Positions 1 to 7,514 of a stretch of 36,648 nt of DNA are shown here, one piece after another. The position numbers were made by a program, and so were the translations under genes. Origin of the DNA: JAUQQI01 sp040289115. Lineage in GTDB: Bacteria > Chloroflexota > Dehalococcoidia > JAUQQI01. Location of the stretch: NCBI GenBank assembly GCA_040289115.1, contig PSKS01000019.1:1-36648 (forward strand), written 5' to 3'. Position 1 is the first letter of the stretch; each line of letters starts with the position of its first letter. The notes under the pieces are model-generated. The model was not told the DNA's origin. It did no database searches and saw nothing but the letters and a program-made list of their open reading frames with translations.

Positions 1-176
1 AAGGCCACCAGGGCCCAGCGGTCGGATTCGGGTATCAGGTTGCGCCAGGGGGGCATGTAGCGGGTCCCGTCCCGCTCGACCCCATTGGTAATGTACCAGA
101 AAAGCTCGCCGTCGGTCCGGCTTAAAACCGGCTCGGCCGCAGGTGGGGCCCCTAAAGAAGCCGAACCTAGCTCAGG
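1..176 (-). pseudogene. C-terminal remnant of a c-type cytochrome (no start codon, runs off left edge)
   Basis: Read on the minus strand, the frame encodes SRTDGELFWYITNGVERDG followed by TRYMPPWRNLIPESDRWALVA. This is the typical C-terminal half of a monohaem class I cytochrome c, with the Met-Pro-Pro-Trp region supplying the axial methionine and a final helix before the window edge. The frame is closed upstream by TAG at 179-177, and no ATG, GTG or TTG lies between that stop and the domain. The CxxCH haem-binding motif expected about 40 residues upstream is not found in any minus-strand frame up to the divergent transporter gene. I therefore read it as a 5'-truncated remnant. The cytochrome assignment rests on motif resemblance only; a frameshift or sequencing error could also explain it. 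Confidence 0.5.
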
Positions 177-279
177 CTAACTTTCCCCGGCGATCCTGTG
201 GGTATATCAAGGTCGAGTACCCGGAAACGGCGCCATGGCTTGCGACTTTGCACACCCGTGTGCTATCTTCCGACAGCAG

Positions 280-1479
280 ATGGCGGGGACATACAGGCGG
301 GCCGAAGCGAGTATCCTTCCCGTTTTCGCCTGGGCCCACTTCAGTCACCATCTGGCGGTCGGGGGGCTACTGCCCCTGCTTCCGCTTGTCCGGGATGAGT
401 TCGGCTTAGACTACCTCCTGAGCGGAACCCTTGTATCGGCCTTTTCGCTGGCCTACGGTTTTGCGCAGGTGCCCCTGGCTTTTCTGGTCGACCGTTACCG
501 CCTGCGCAAGTCCCTCATCATTGTTTTGGGTCTTTTGGGGGCCGCCCTGGCATCCATCGGGATTGGGTTTTCCCTCACCTACGGACAGATGCTGGCGCTG
601 CTGGTTTTGACGGGCGTTGCCGGCTCTACGTACCATGCCCTGGCCTCGTCGTTTCTTTCCGAATACTTTCCGGCCGACAGCCGGGGGCGGTCCCTGGGCT
701 TACACGTGGTCGGGGGCAGCGCCAGCTTTATCGCCACCCCAGCCCTCGCCCTGGGGATTTTAAACCTGACCGGCTCCTGGCGGGCGGCCTTCATCGGCCT
801 GGGCCTTCCCGCGTTGGCGGCCGGTTTGTTGCTTTTGTGGCTGGTCGCCGGCCAGGAAAAGGTAATGGTCAGCAGTCGGCCCCGGGCTCCCAGCCTGCCC
901 ATCTTGGAGGTTCTCCGCCTCATCGGCCTGCTGGCGGTGATTGCGGCGGTGATGCAGGTGGTTACCGGTGGCATAAACACCTTTTTGCCCCTCTACCTGG
1001 TCGACCGTCACGGGGTTCCCCGGGAGCTGGCGGGCATCGCCGTGGGCCTGGTGGCCGGAGCCGGCATTGTTGGGGCGCCGGTGGGCGGGGCCCTCTCCGA
1101 CCGGGTTGGGCGCAAGCCGGTCATCCTCCTGTCCGTCTTGCTTTCCGGCCCTCTGCTTTATCTGATTACCCTGGCCCCCCAGGGGGCCGCCCTTTACCTG
1201 CTCATCGTCCTTTACGGCCTGGCCATAAGCATGCGTATGCCCACCATGGAATCCCTCATTGCCGACGTGGTTCCGGCCGCCCGCCGGGCAACGGTTTTGA
1301 GCGCCTATTACTTCTTGGCCAACGAGGTCTCCGGCGTTGCCACACCCCTTATCGGCCTGCTGAGCGACCTGACCGACCTTAACACCGCCTTCGTCGTTTT
1401 GGCGATTTTCTCCATAGTAGCCGGGGGCCTGGCAGCCCTCCTGCGGGGCGGCAGGGAGAAAACTGTTGCGGGGCCGTAA
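280..1479 (+). CDS. MFS transporter, 12 transmembrane segments
   Basis: A major facilitator superfamily permease of about 400 residues, the usual family length. Hydrophobic segments alternate throughout, beginning with ILPVFAWAHFSHHLAVGG. The cytoplasmic loop between helices 2 and 3 has DRYRLRK, and the equivalent loop of the second half has GGALSDRVGRKPV, which are the two copies of the MFS motif A. The substrate cannot be told from the sequence. The start is uncertain: ATG at 280 leaves a short cytoplasmic tail before helix 1, while an in-frame ATG at 235 would add 15 residues (MACDFAHPCAIFRQQ). Neither has a Shine-Dalgarno sequence. TGCTATCTT at 261-269 resembles an extended -10 box and would give a nearly leaderless message for the 280 start. 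Confidence 0.85.
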   Translation: MAGTYRRAEASILPVFAWAHFSHHLAVGGLLPLLPLVRDEFGLDYLLSGTLVSAFSLAYGFAQVPLAFLVDRYRLRKSLIIVLGLLGAALASIGIGFSLTYGQMLALLVLTGVAGSTYHALASSFLSEYFPADSRGRSLGLHVVGGSASFIATPALALGILNLTGSWRAAFIGLGLPALAAGLLLLWLVAGQEKVMVSSRPRAPSLPILEVLRLIGLLAVIAAVMQVVTGGINTFLPLYLVDRHGVPRELAGIAVGLVAGAGIVGAPVGGALSDRVGRKPVILLSVLLSGPLLYLITLAPQGAALYLLIVLYGLAISMRMPTMESLIADVVPAARRATVLSAYYFLANEVSGVATPLIGLLSDLTDLNTAFVVLAIFSIVAGGLAALLRGGREKTVAGP

Positions 1480-1524
1480 TGCGGTGGGTGGCGGTCCTCC
1501 GCCGTTGGAGAAGGGAGGGCGAAT

Positions 1525-2454
1525 ATGGACGGATTTAAAGATTACTTTATCGCCGAGTTTGTCGATGAATACGTTTCGGGGCTTATAACCCGGCGGGAAG
1601 CCCTTCGGAAGCTGGCCGCTGTTACCGGGTCGGTGGCCGCTGCCGGCAGTATTCTGGCCGCCTGCGCCCCAAGCCCGGCGCCGACCCAACCCCCACCCTC
1701 CCCCAAGCCTACCTCACAGCCCACCCCCCAGGCCGGGGTTACCGTTCCGCCGGATGACCCGGCCATCGAGGTGGCCGGGGTGAGCTTTCCGGCTGAGGAC
1801 GGAGCGTCCGTCATGGCCTACCTGAGCCGGCCCCGGGGTGCCGGGCCTTTCCCGGCGGTGATGGTTTGTCACGAGAACCGGGGCCTGGTGGAGCATATCA
1901 AGGACATTACCCGGCGGCTGGCCAAGGCCAGTTACGTGAGCCTGGCCCCGGACCTCCTATCCCGGGAGGGCGGAACCGACCGGCTGGATGCCGCCCAGGT
2001 GCCAGGTATCCTCGGCAACGCCCCCCCGACCCGCTTCGTCCAGGATTTCCAGGCCGCCTTTAACCACCTTCAGGCCCAGCCCTTCGTCCGCCGGGACCGA
2101 ATCGGGATGGTGGGGTTCTGCTTCGGGGGTGGGGTAACCTGGCGGGTGGCCACCAAGCTGCCCGGCCTGCGGGCCGCGGTGGTCTTTTACGGCCCGAATC
2201 CGCCCCTGGAGGATGTGCCGGGTATTCAGGCGCCGGTGCTGGCCATTTACGCCGAGCGGGACAACTTCGTAAACCCGGGCATCCCCGCCATCGAGAACGC
2301 GATGCGTCAGCACAACAAGGTCTTCGAGCGGGTCGTCTACCCCAACACCGAGCATGCGTTTCATAATGATACGGGAGCGAGGTACAACGCCGAGGCGGCC
2401 CGGGACGCCTGGGCGAGAACCTTGGCCTGGTTTGAACGGTACTTAAAGGCCTGA
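1525..2454 (+). CDS. Exported dienelactone hydrolase family protein (lipoprotein/Tat-like signal)
   Basis: An alpha/beta hydrolase of the dienelactone hydrolase (carboxymethylenebutenolidase) family. The catalytic triad is visible as Cys199 in GFCFGGG, Asp246 in AERDNF and His277 in TEHAFHND; a Cys nucleophile is characteristic of this family. CHENRG near residue 115 matches the conserved region that contributes the active-site Glu. The N-terminus has an unusual leader: YFIAEFVDEYVSGLITRRE, then a hydrophobic stretch ending in LAAC (Cys47) and a Pro/Thr-rich linker. The twin arginine at 23-24 and the lipobox suggest Tat export and lipid anchoring. AGGGAGG lies 6 nt before ATG 1525. The substrate is unknown; a broad esterase or lactonase role outside the membrane is inferred. 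Confidence 0.88.
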   Translation: MDGFKDYFIAEFVDEYVSGLITRREALRKLAAVTGSVAAAGSILAACAPSPAPTQPPPSPKPTSQPTPQAGVTVPPDDPAIEVAGVSFPAEDGASVMAYLSRPRGAGPFPAVMVCHENRGLVEHIKDITRRLAKASYVSLAPDLLSREGGTDRLDAAQVPGILGNAPPTRFVQDFQAAFNHLQAQPFVRRDRIGMVGFCFGGGVTWRVATKLPGLRAAVVFYGPNPPLEDVPGIQAPVLAIYAERDNFVNPGIPAIENAMRQHNKVFERVVYPNTEHAFHNDTGARYNAEAARDAWARTLAWFERYLKA

Positions 2455-2493
2455 GCCGGGAAACTAGCCCGGCAACGTTGGGAGGTGGTTGGG

Positions 2494-3177
2494 ATGGCCC
2501 CAGAAAGCAAGGCGGTGTTCCGGTCAGTAAGGGTCCCGGCCGGTTGGGTTGAGCTAGCCGGGGACCTGGTTATCCCGGCCGGGGCGCCGGCCCTGGTTAT
2601 CTTCGCCCACGGTAGCGGCAGCAGCCGATTCAGCCCCCGGAACCGGTTCGTGGCCGGGGTTCTGAACCAGGCCGGCTTTGCCACCCTGCTTTTCGACCTG
2701 CTAACCCCGGCCGAGGAGGACCTGGACCGCTCCTCGGGCCAGCTTAGATTTGACATTCCGTTGCTGGCCGCCCGCCTCGAGGCCGCTACCGCTTGGGCCC
2801 GGCAGGAGCCGGAACTGGCCGGCCTTAGGGTCGGCTATTTCGGGGCCAGCACCGGGGCGGCGGCCGCCCTCATCGCCGGCGCCAACAGACCCGAAGACGT
2901 TGGGGCCATCGTTTCCCGGGGCGGCCGGCCTGACCTGGCCGCCGATTACCTTGACCGGGTCCGGGCCCCGACGCTGCTCATCGTCGGGGGAAACGACCCC
3001 GTCGTCCTAGACCTTAACCGGCAGGCCCTCCAGCGGCTCCGGTGCGAGGCCCGGCTGGAGGTGATTCCTGGCGCCGGCCACCTTTTTGAAGAGCCCGGCG
3101 CCCTGGAGCGGGTGGCCGAACTTGCCCGGGACTGGTTCAGGATCCACCTGGTGGCAGGCCAAGAGGGCACCGGGTAG
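2494..3177 (+). CDS. Alpha/beta hydrolase, dienelactone hydrolase-like, cytoplasmic
   Basis: A 227-residue alpha/beta hydrolase with a Ser119 nucleophile in GASTGAA, Asp168 in GGNDPVV and His196 in GAGHLFEEP. The oxyanion-hole region is FAHGSGSS, near residue 35. It has no signal peptide. Relatives of this type are often encoded beside, or fused to, phosphoribosyltransferase-like domains; none is present here. GGAGGT at 2481-2486 sits 7 nt before ATG 2494, so I prefer this start over the in-frame GTG at 2485, which overlaps the Shine-Dalgarno sequence. It follows the exported hydrolase by 39 nt and may be co-transcribed with it. The substrate is not evident. Confidence 0.85.
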   Translation: MAPESKAVFRSVRVPAGWVELAGDLVIPAGAPALVIFAHGSGSSRFSPRNRFVAGVLNQAGFATLLFDLLTPAEEDLDRSSGQLRFDIPLLAARLEAATAWARQEPELAGLRVGYFGASTGAAAALIAGANRPEDVGAIVSRGGRPDLAADYLDRVRAPTLLIVGGNDPVVLDLNRQALQRLRCEARLEVIPGAGHLFEEPGALERVAELARDWFRIHLVAGQEGTG

Positions 3178-3223
3178 ACAGCGGGCGGCCGACTGTGCGA
3201 TCATCCTAACATGAGTCGAGTTT

Positions 3224-3736
3224 ATGAGCGGGTTTGACATTCTGTGGTCGCCCTGGCGGATGCAGTACATTCAGGCTGCCCGTGAACCGGGCGGTTGCTT
3301 TCTCTGCGAAAAGAGCGGTCAGGAGGCCGCCCAGGACCGCGAGAACCTGATCCTTTACCGCGGAGCCCGGGCCTTTATCATCATGAACCTTTACCCTTAC
3401 AACCCCGGCCACCTGATGGTGGCCCCCTACGACCACCGGCCCAATCTGACGGACCTTGCCCCCGAGGTCAGGTGGGAGCTTATGGAGCTTTTAACCCTCT
3501 GTCTTAAGGTGCTGGCCGCAGGGATGCGGCCCGATGGGTACAACCTGGGGGGCAACATCGGCCGGGTGTCTGGGGCGGGGGTGGCCGACCACGTCCACCT
3601 GCACGTGGTGCCCCGCTGGGAGGGCGATACGAATTTTATGCCTATTCTGAACCAGACCCGGGTTATACCCGAGGGGCTTCTCACCACCTACGATCGGCTT
3701 AAGCTCCTCTTCGAGGCAATGGCCAGGGCCAGCTAG
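3224..3736 (+). CDS. HIT family hydrolase/phosphorylase (histidine triad, Ap4A-type)
   Basis: A 170-residue histidine triad protein acting on nucleotidyl phosphate bonds. The signature H123-V-H-L-H127-V-V is intact; the central His is the AMP acceptor in this family. The N-terminal CFLC (Cys25, Cys28) and the order WSPWR...GHLMVAPYDHR...GYNLGGNIGR resemble the diadenosine-tetraphosphate phosphorylase-like branch found in actinobacteria and Chloroflexota. The start ATG 3224 has no strong ribosome-binding site. An overlapping upstream ATG at 3210 is out of frame and opens only a few codons. The TAG stop interlocks with the TAG of the convergent acetyltransferase on the four bases CTAG. Confidence 0.9.
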   Translation: MSGFDILWSPWRMQYIQAAREPGGCFLCEKSGQEAAQDRENLILYRGARAFIIMNLYPYNPGHLMVAPYDHRPNLTDLAPEVRWELMELLTLCLKVLAAGMRPDGYNLGGNIGRVSGAGVADHVHLHVVPRWEGDTNFMPILNQTRVIPEGLLTTYDRLKLLFEAMARAS

Positions 3737-4230
3737 GGGTCTTCGGTCTCCTCTGCCAGCCGCCGAAGTTCCTCGGCCGTCAGGCGGTAGGGAAGCCAGT
3801 CGGCCAGCTGGGTTGCGCCCAGCCCCTCGTAAAAAGCGATGGCCGGCCGGTTCCAGGCCAACACCAGCCATTCCATTCGGCCGCAATCGTGGCGGAGGGC
3901 CTGCCGGGCCAGGGCCCGGATCAGGGCCCGCCCCACGCCCCGCCCCCGGGCCTCCGGAAGCACGAAGATGTCTTCCAGATAGAGGGTCGGCCTAGCCAGA
4001 AAGGTCGAATACGCCCAAAAGTAAGCCGCATACCCGACCGGTCGGCCGTCCAGCTCGGCCAGCAGAACGTGGATTCTAGGCGGATTGGTCAGGGTGTCGG
4101 CGGTCAGCCGCTTACGGGCCTCGGGGTCAGGGCGGGGAAGCCCCTCATAGTCGGCTAAGGCATCCACCAGCTCAAGAAAAACCTCGACGTCCGCCGGGGT
4201 TAAAGGTCGGATGGTTACCTGCAGACTCAC
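3733..4230 (-). CDS. GNAT family N-acetyltransferase
   Basis: A single GNAT domain of 165 residues starting VSLQVTIRPLTPADVEVF. The acetyl-CoA pyrophosphate loop is EARGRGVGRALI, preceded by the strand LYLEDIFVLPEAR; NRPAIAFYEGLGA is the usual motif B end, placing it near diamine/aminoglycoside-type acetyltransferases. The acceptor is unknown. I choose GTG at 4230 because the conserved fold begins there and because TATAAT on the minus strand (4242-4237) ends 6 nt before it, so transcription should begin on or next to the GTG. A longer frame to 4287 would run through this promoter into the divergent gene. A leaderless message is inferred. Confidence 0.85.
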   Translation of the reverse strand: MSLQVTIRPLTPADVEVFLELVDALADYEGLPRPDPEARKRLTADTLTNPPRIHVLLAELDGRPVGYAAYFWAYSTFLARPTLYLEDIFVLPEARGRGVGRALIRALARQALRHDCGRMEWLVLAWNRPAIAFYEGLGATQLADWLPYRLTAEELRRLAEETEDP

Positions 4231-4236
4231 CCCATC

Positions 4237-4242
4237 ATTATA
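4237..4242 (-). promoter_or_regulatory. -10 box TATAAT of the GNAT gene (leaderless geometry)
   Basis: A perfect TATAAT on the minus strand, separated by 6 nt from the GTG start at 4230. No convincing -35 hexamer is seen 16-18 bp upstream. The distance places the expected transcription start on the start codon. Confidence 0.6.
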
Positions 4243-4269
4243 CCTGGGTGGGGTTGGAAGCCGGGATGG

Positions 4270-4275
4270 TATAAT
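4270..4275 (+). promoter_or_regulatory. -10 box TATAAT of the peptidase C26-family gene
   Basis: A perfect TATAAT 11 nt before ATG 4287, back to back with the minus-strand TATAAT of the acetyltransferase gene in a 56-bp intergenic space. The predicted leader is only about 5 nt and lacks a Shine-Dalgarno sequence. The -35 region is not recognisable. Confidence 0.6.
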
Positions 4276-4286
4276 CTTAAGGTCCA

Positions 4287-5021
4287 ATGGTCAACCGACC
4301 CCGCATTGGTATTACCACCGGTTCTGACGGCCTTGACCCGGAGGGTGCTCCCCGCCGCTGGCTTCGCCGCTATATTCAGGCCGTTGAGGCGGCCGGGGCC
4401 GAGGCGGTTATCTTAAAGCCCAGCGATGGCCCCCCCGACAGGCTCCTTGAGGGGCTTGGGGGCGTGCTCTTTACCGGCGGGCCCGACGTCCACCCCAAAT
4501 ACTACGGTCAGGCGGTGGACCCCACTGCCAGGGTCGAGGTCGACCCGGAGCGGGACGAATTCGAGGTCCCGTTGGCCCGCCTTGCCCTGGAGCGGGACCT
4601 GCCGGTTCTGGGCATCTGCCGGGGGCTTCAGCTTCTGAACGTGGTCCTGGGCGGCCGGCTTATCCAGGACCTACCCGGCCACCGCGCTGATGAAAGTGGC
4701 CGCTCGGCCTTCCACGAACTGCGCCTGGACCGTTCAAGCCCCCTGGCCGATATCCTCGGCCCCGAAGGGGCAGGGCCCGTCAACAGCCGCCACCACCAGG
4801 GGGTGGGGGCAGCGGAGCTGGCCGACCTTCTGGTTCCGGCAGCCTGGGCCGAAGCTCGGCTCCGAACCGGCGAGGTCGTCGACCTGGTCGAGGCCTTTTG
4901 CGGCCGGGGATTCCGCTGGCTCTTTGCCGTCCAATGCCACCCCGAGCGGGCCGACGAGGTTCCGGCCGGCTACCGCAACCTTTTTGCCGCCTTCGTCGGG
5001 GCCGCCCGAAAGGCCGGCTAA
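4287..5021 (+). CDS. Gamma-glutamyl-gamma-aminobutyrate hydrolase family protein (peptidase C26, class I glutamine amidotransferase-like)
   Basis: A 244-residue PuuD-like hydrolase. The nucleophile elbow is GICRG with Cys111, and the His-Glu pair is in QCHPE (His218, Glu220). GGVLFTGGPDVHPKYYG and NSRHHQGV are characteristic of the family that cleaves gamma-glutamyl amides, for example in putrescine degradation. No other polyamine gene is nearby, so the physiological substrate is not known. It starts at an ATG just downstream of TATAAT, with almost no leader. It precedes gyrA by 33 nt and the two may share a transcript. Confidence 0.88.
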   Translation: MVNRPRIGITTGSDGLDPEGAPRRWLRRYIQAVEAAGAEAVILKPSDGPPDRLLEGLGGVLFTGGPDVHPKYYGQAVDPTARVEVDPERDEFEVPLARLALERDLPVLGICRGLQLLNVVLGGRLIQDLPGHRADESGRSAFHELRLDRSSPLADILGPEGAGPVNSRHHQGVGAAELADLLVPAAWAEARLRTGEVVDLVEAFCGRGFRWLFAVQCHPERADEVPAGYRNLFAAFVGAARKAG

Positions 5022-5054
5022 ACCCAGCCCGAAGGATGAGGTGAAAATTCGCCC

Positions 5055-7502
5055 ATGGAAATCGGGACCGTTCGCGTCGTTCCCATCGAAGAGGAAATGA
5101 AGGGCTGTTACCTCGATTACGCGATGAGCGTAATCGTGGCCCGGGCCCTACCCGACGTTCGGGATGGTCTTAAGCCCGTCCAGCGCCGGGTTCTCTACAC
5201 CATGCACGATATGGGCCTGGGACCGAACAGCCCTCACCGCAAGAGCGCCAAGATCGTCGGGGAGGTCCTCGGAAACTTCCACCCCCACAGCCCCGAGGCC
5301 GTCTACGAGGCGATGGTCCGGATGGGGCAAGATTTCGTCATGCGCTACCCCCTGGTGGACGGCCAGGGCAACTTCGGTAGCGTCGACAACGACCCCCCGG
5401 CCGCCATGCGGTATACTGAGGCTCGCCTGGCTCCTATCGCCATGGAGATGCTGGCCGATATCGACAAGGATACGGTGGATTTTGTACCCAACTACGACGG
5501 CACCAACCGGGAGCCTTCGGTCCTGCCGGCCCGCATCCCCAACCTGCTGGTGAACGGCTCCAACGGCATCGCCGTCGGGATGGCGACCAGCATCCCGCCC
5601 CACAACCTGACGGAGGTCTGCAACGCCCTGACCTATCTGCTCGACCACCCCCAAGCAAGCCTGGACGAGCTTTTAAAGTTCATTAAGGGGCCGGACTTCC
5701 CCACCGCCGGCGTCATCCTCGGGACCGAAGGGATTAAAACGGCCTACTCCACCGGCCACGGCCGGGTGGTTATCCGGGCCAAGGCCCAAGTCGAGCCGGC
5801 CCGGGGCGGCCGGGAGCAGATCGTCATCACCGAGCTTCCTTACCAAGTGAATAAAGCGGCCCTCATCGAGCGGATCGCCGAGCTGGTGCGGGAGCATAAG
5901 GTGGAGGGCATAACCGATATCCGGGACGAGTCCGACCGGGAGGGCATCCGGGTTGTTATCGAGCTCCGGCGAGAGGCAGATGCCCGCAAGGTCCTGAACG
6001 CCCTCTATAAATACACGGCGATGCAGACGGCCTACTCGATAAACATGCTGGCCCTGGTGGACGGCCAGCCTCGGGTGCTCACCCTGAAGGGCCTGCTCCA
6101 GAACTTCCTGGCCCACCGCCGGGTGGTGGTCCGGCGCCGGACCGAGTTCGAACTGCGCCGGGCCGAGGAACGGGCCCATATCCTGGAGGGCCTCAAAATC
6201 GCCCTTGAGAACCTGGACGAGGTCATCAGCACCATCCGGCGGGCCCAGAATGCCGAAACGGCCCGAATCCGGCTGATGACGGCCTTCAAGCTGACCGAGG
6301 CCCAGGCCGAGGCCATCCTGGCGATGCCCCTGCGCCGCCTGGCCGCCTTAGAGCGTAAGAAAATCCTGGAAGAGTATGCCGAACTCCAGAGCACCATCAA
6401 AAGGCTTCGGCAGATCCTGGCCGACCCCAAGCAGGTGGACCAGGTCATTCGGGCGGAGCTGGAAGAGGTCAAGGCCAAGTACGGGGATAAGCGGCGGACC
6501 CGCATTGTCCTCGAGGAGGCGGCCGAGCTCACCGCGGAGGACCTCATCCCCGACCAGGAAGTGGTCGTCACCATCACCCAGCGGGGCTACATTAAGCGGC
6601 TGCCGCCGGAAACGTACCGGGCCCAGCGGCGGGGCGGCCGGGGGGTTGCGGCCACGGTCATGCGGGAGGACGACGCCTTGCGCCACCTGCTGGTGGCCAA
6701 CACCCACCATTACCTGCTGCTTTTCAGCAACCGGGGCCGGGCCTTCGCCGTCCGCTGCTTCGACGTCCCCGAGGCCGGCCGGCAGGGCCGGGGGGTGCCC
6801 CTGGTGAACCTGGTCGGCCTCGAGTCCGGGGAGACGATAACAGGGTTGGCGGCGGTGCGAGAGTTTAACGGCGACCTGTCCCTGGTTCTGGCCACCCGCC
6901 GGGGCGAGGTGAAACGCCTCGGCCTGGGCGAGTTTGCCAACTGCCGGGCTTCGGGCCTTAACGGCATGGCCCTTGAGCCTGGGGATGAGCTGGGCTGGGT
7001 GCGGCTGGCGCCTGAGGACGCCGAGCTTATCCTGGTTACGAAGCAGGGCAAAGCCCTCAGGTTCGCGGCCGCCGAGGTCCGGCGCTCGGGGCGGGGCTCG
7101 GGCGGCGTCAGGGGCATCCGGCTGGACGACGGCGACGAGGTGGTGGGCCTTGAGGTGGTCCGCCCCGAAGCCGGCCTGTTGGTGGTGAGCGAGCGGGGCT
7201 ACGGTAAACAGACGCCCTTAAAAGAATACCCCACCCAAGGCCGGGGAGCCGGCGGGGTCTTAACTTTTAAAGTAAGTAGTCGCACCGGTCCCCTGGCGGC
7301 CTGCACTCTGCTCTACCCCGGGTCCGAGGTGCTCCTGGTTTCCGAAGGCGGAATCATCGTCCGGATACCGGCCGAAGACGTCCCGACCCAGGGCCGGGCC
7401 ACCCAGGGGGTGCAGCTGATGCGGGTTGGGGAAAAGGACCGGCTGTGCGGGGTGGCCCTGGTTAACGGGGCCGGGGCTCGGCGGTCTAAATCTGCCTCTT
7501 GA
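5055..7502 (+). CDS. gyrA: DNA gyrase subunit A, with divergent quinolone-pocket motif
   Basis: The A subunit of type IIA topoisomerase, 815 residues. It breaks and rejoins DNA through Tyr120 (RYTEARL) and wraps DNA with its C-terminal beta-pinwheel. The winged-helix/tower core starts at YLDYAMSVIVARALPDVRDG. The GyrA box QRRGGRG at 524-530 identifies it as GyrA rather than ParC. Repeated blades follow (GRGRAF, GEVKRLGLGEF, GKALRF, GYGKQTPL). The odd point is residues 76-85, HPHSPEAVYE: nearly all GyrA/ParC proteins have HPHGD(S/T)AVYD, so Gly-Asp-Ser/Thr is replaced by Ser-Pro-Glu. The preceding GNF replaces the usual GKY. gyrB is not adjacent. Start ATG 5055; a purine-rich GGATGAGGTG lies 13 nt upstream. 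Confidence 0.95.
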   Translation: MEIGTVRVVPIEEEMKGCYLDYAMSVIVARALPDVRDGLKPVQRRVLYTMHDMGLGPNSPHRKSAKIVGEVLGNFHPHSPEAVYEAMVRMGQDFVMRYPLVDGQGNFGSVDNDPPAAMRYTEARLAPIAMEMLADIDKDTVDFVPNYDGTNREPSVLPARIPNLLVNGSNGIAVGMATSIPPHNLTEVCNALTYLLDHPQASLDELLKFIKGPDFPTAGVILGTEGIKTAYSTGHGRVVIRAKAQVEPARGGREQIVITELPYQVNKAALIERIAELVREHKVEGITDIRDESDREGIRVVIELRREADARKVLNALYKYTAMQTAYSINMLALVDGQPRVLTLKGLLQNFLAHRRVVVRRRTEFELRRAEERAHILEGLKIALENLDEVISTIRRAQNAETARIRLMTAFKLTEAQAEAILAMPLRRLAALERKKILEEYAELQSTIKRLRQILADPKQVDQVIRAELEEVKAKYGDKRRTRIVLEEAAELTAEDLIPDQEVVVTITQRGYIKRLPPETYRAQRRGGRGVAATVMREDDALRHLLVANTHHYLLLFSNRGRAFAVRCFDVPEAGRQGRGVPLVNLVGLESGETITGLAAVREFNGDLSLVLATRRGEVKRLGLGEFANCRASGLNGMALEPGDELGWVRLAPEDAELILVTKQGKALRFAAAEVRRSGRGSGGVRGIRLDDGDEVVGLEVVRPEAGLLVVSERGYGKQTPLKEYPTQGRGAGGVLTFKVSSRTGPLAACTLLYPGSEVLLVSEGGIIVRIPAEDVPTQGRATQGVQLMRVGEKDRLCGVALVNGAGARRSKSAS

Positions 7503-7514
7503 GGGAGTTAGCCG

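Noticed and set aside
4231..4287. Long form of the acetyltransferase starting at 4287
   Set aside because: It runs through a minus-strand TATAAT and into the divergent gene; the conserved domain starts at GTG 4230.
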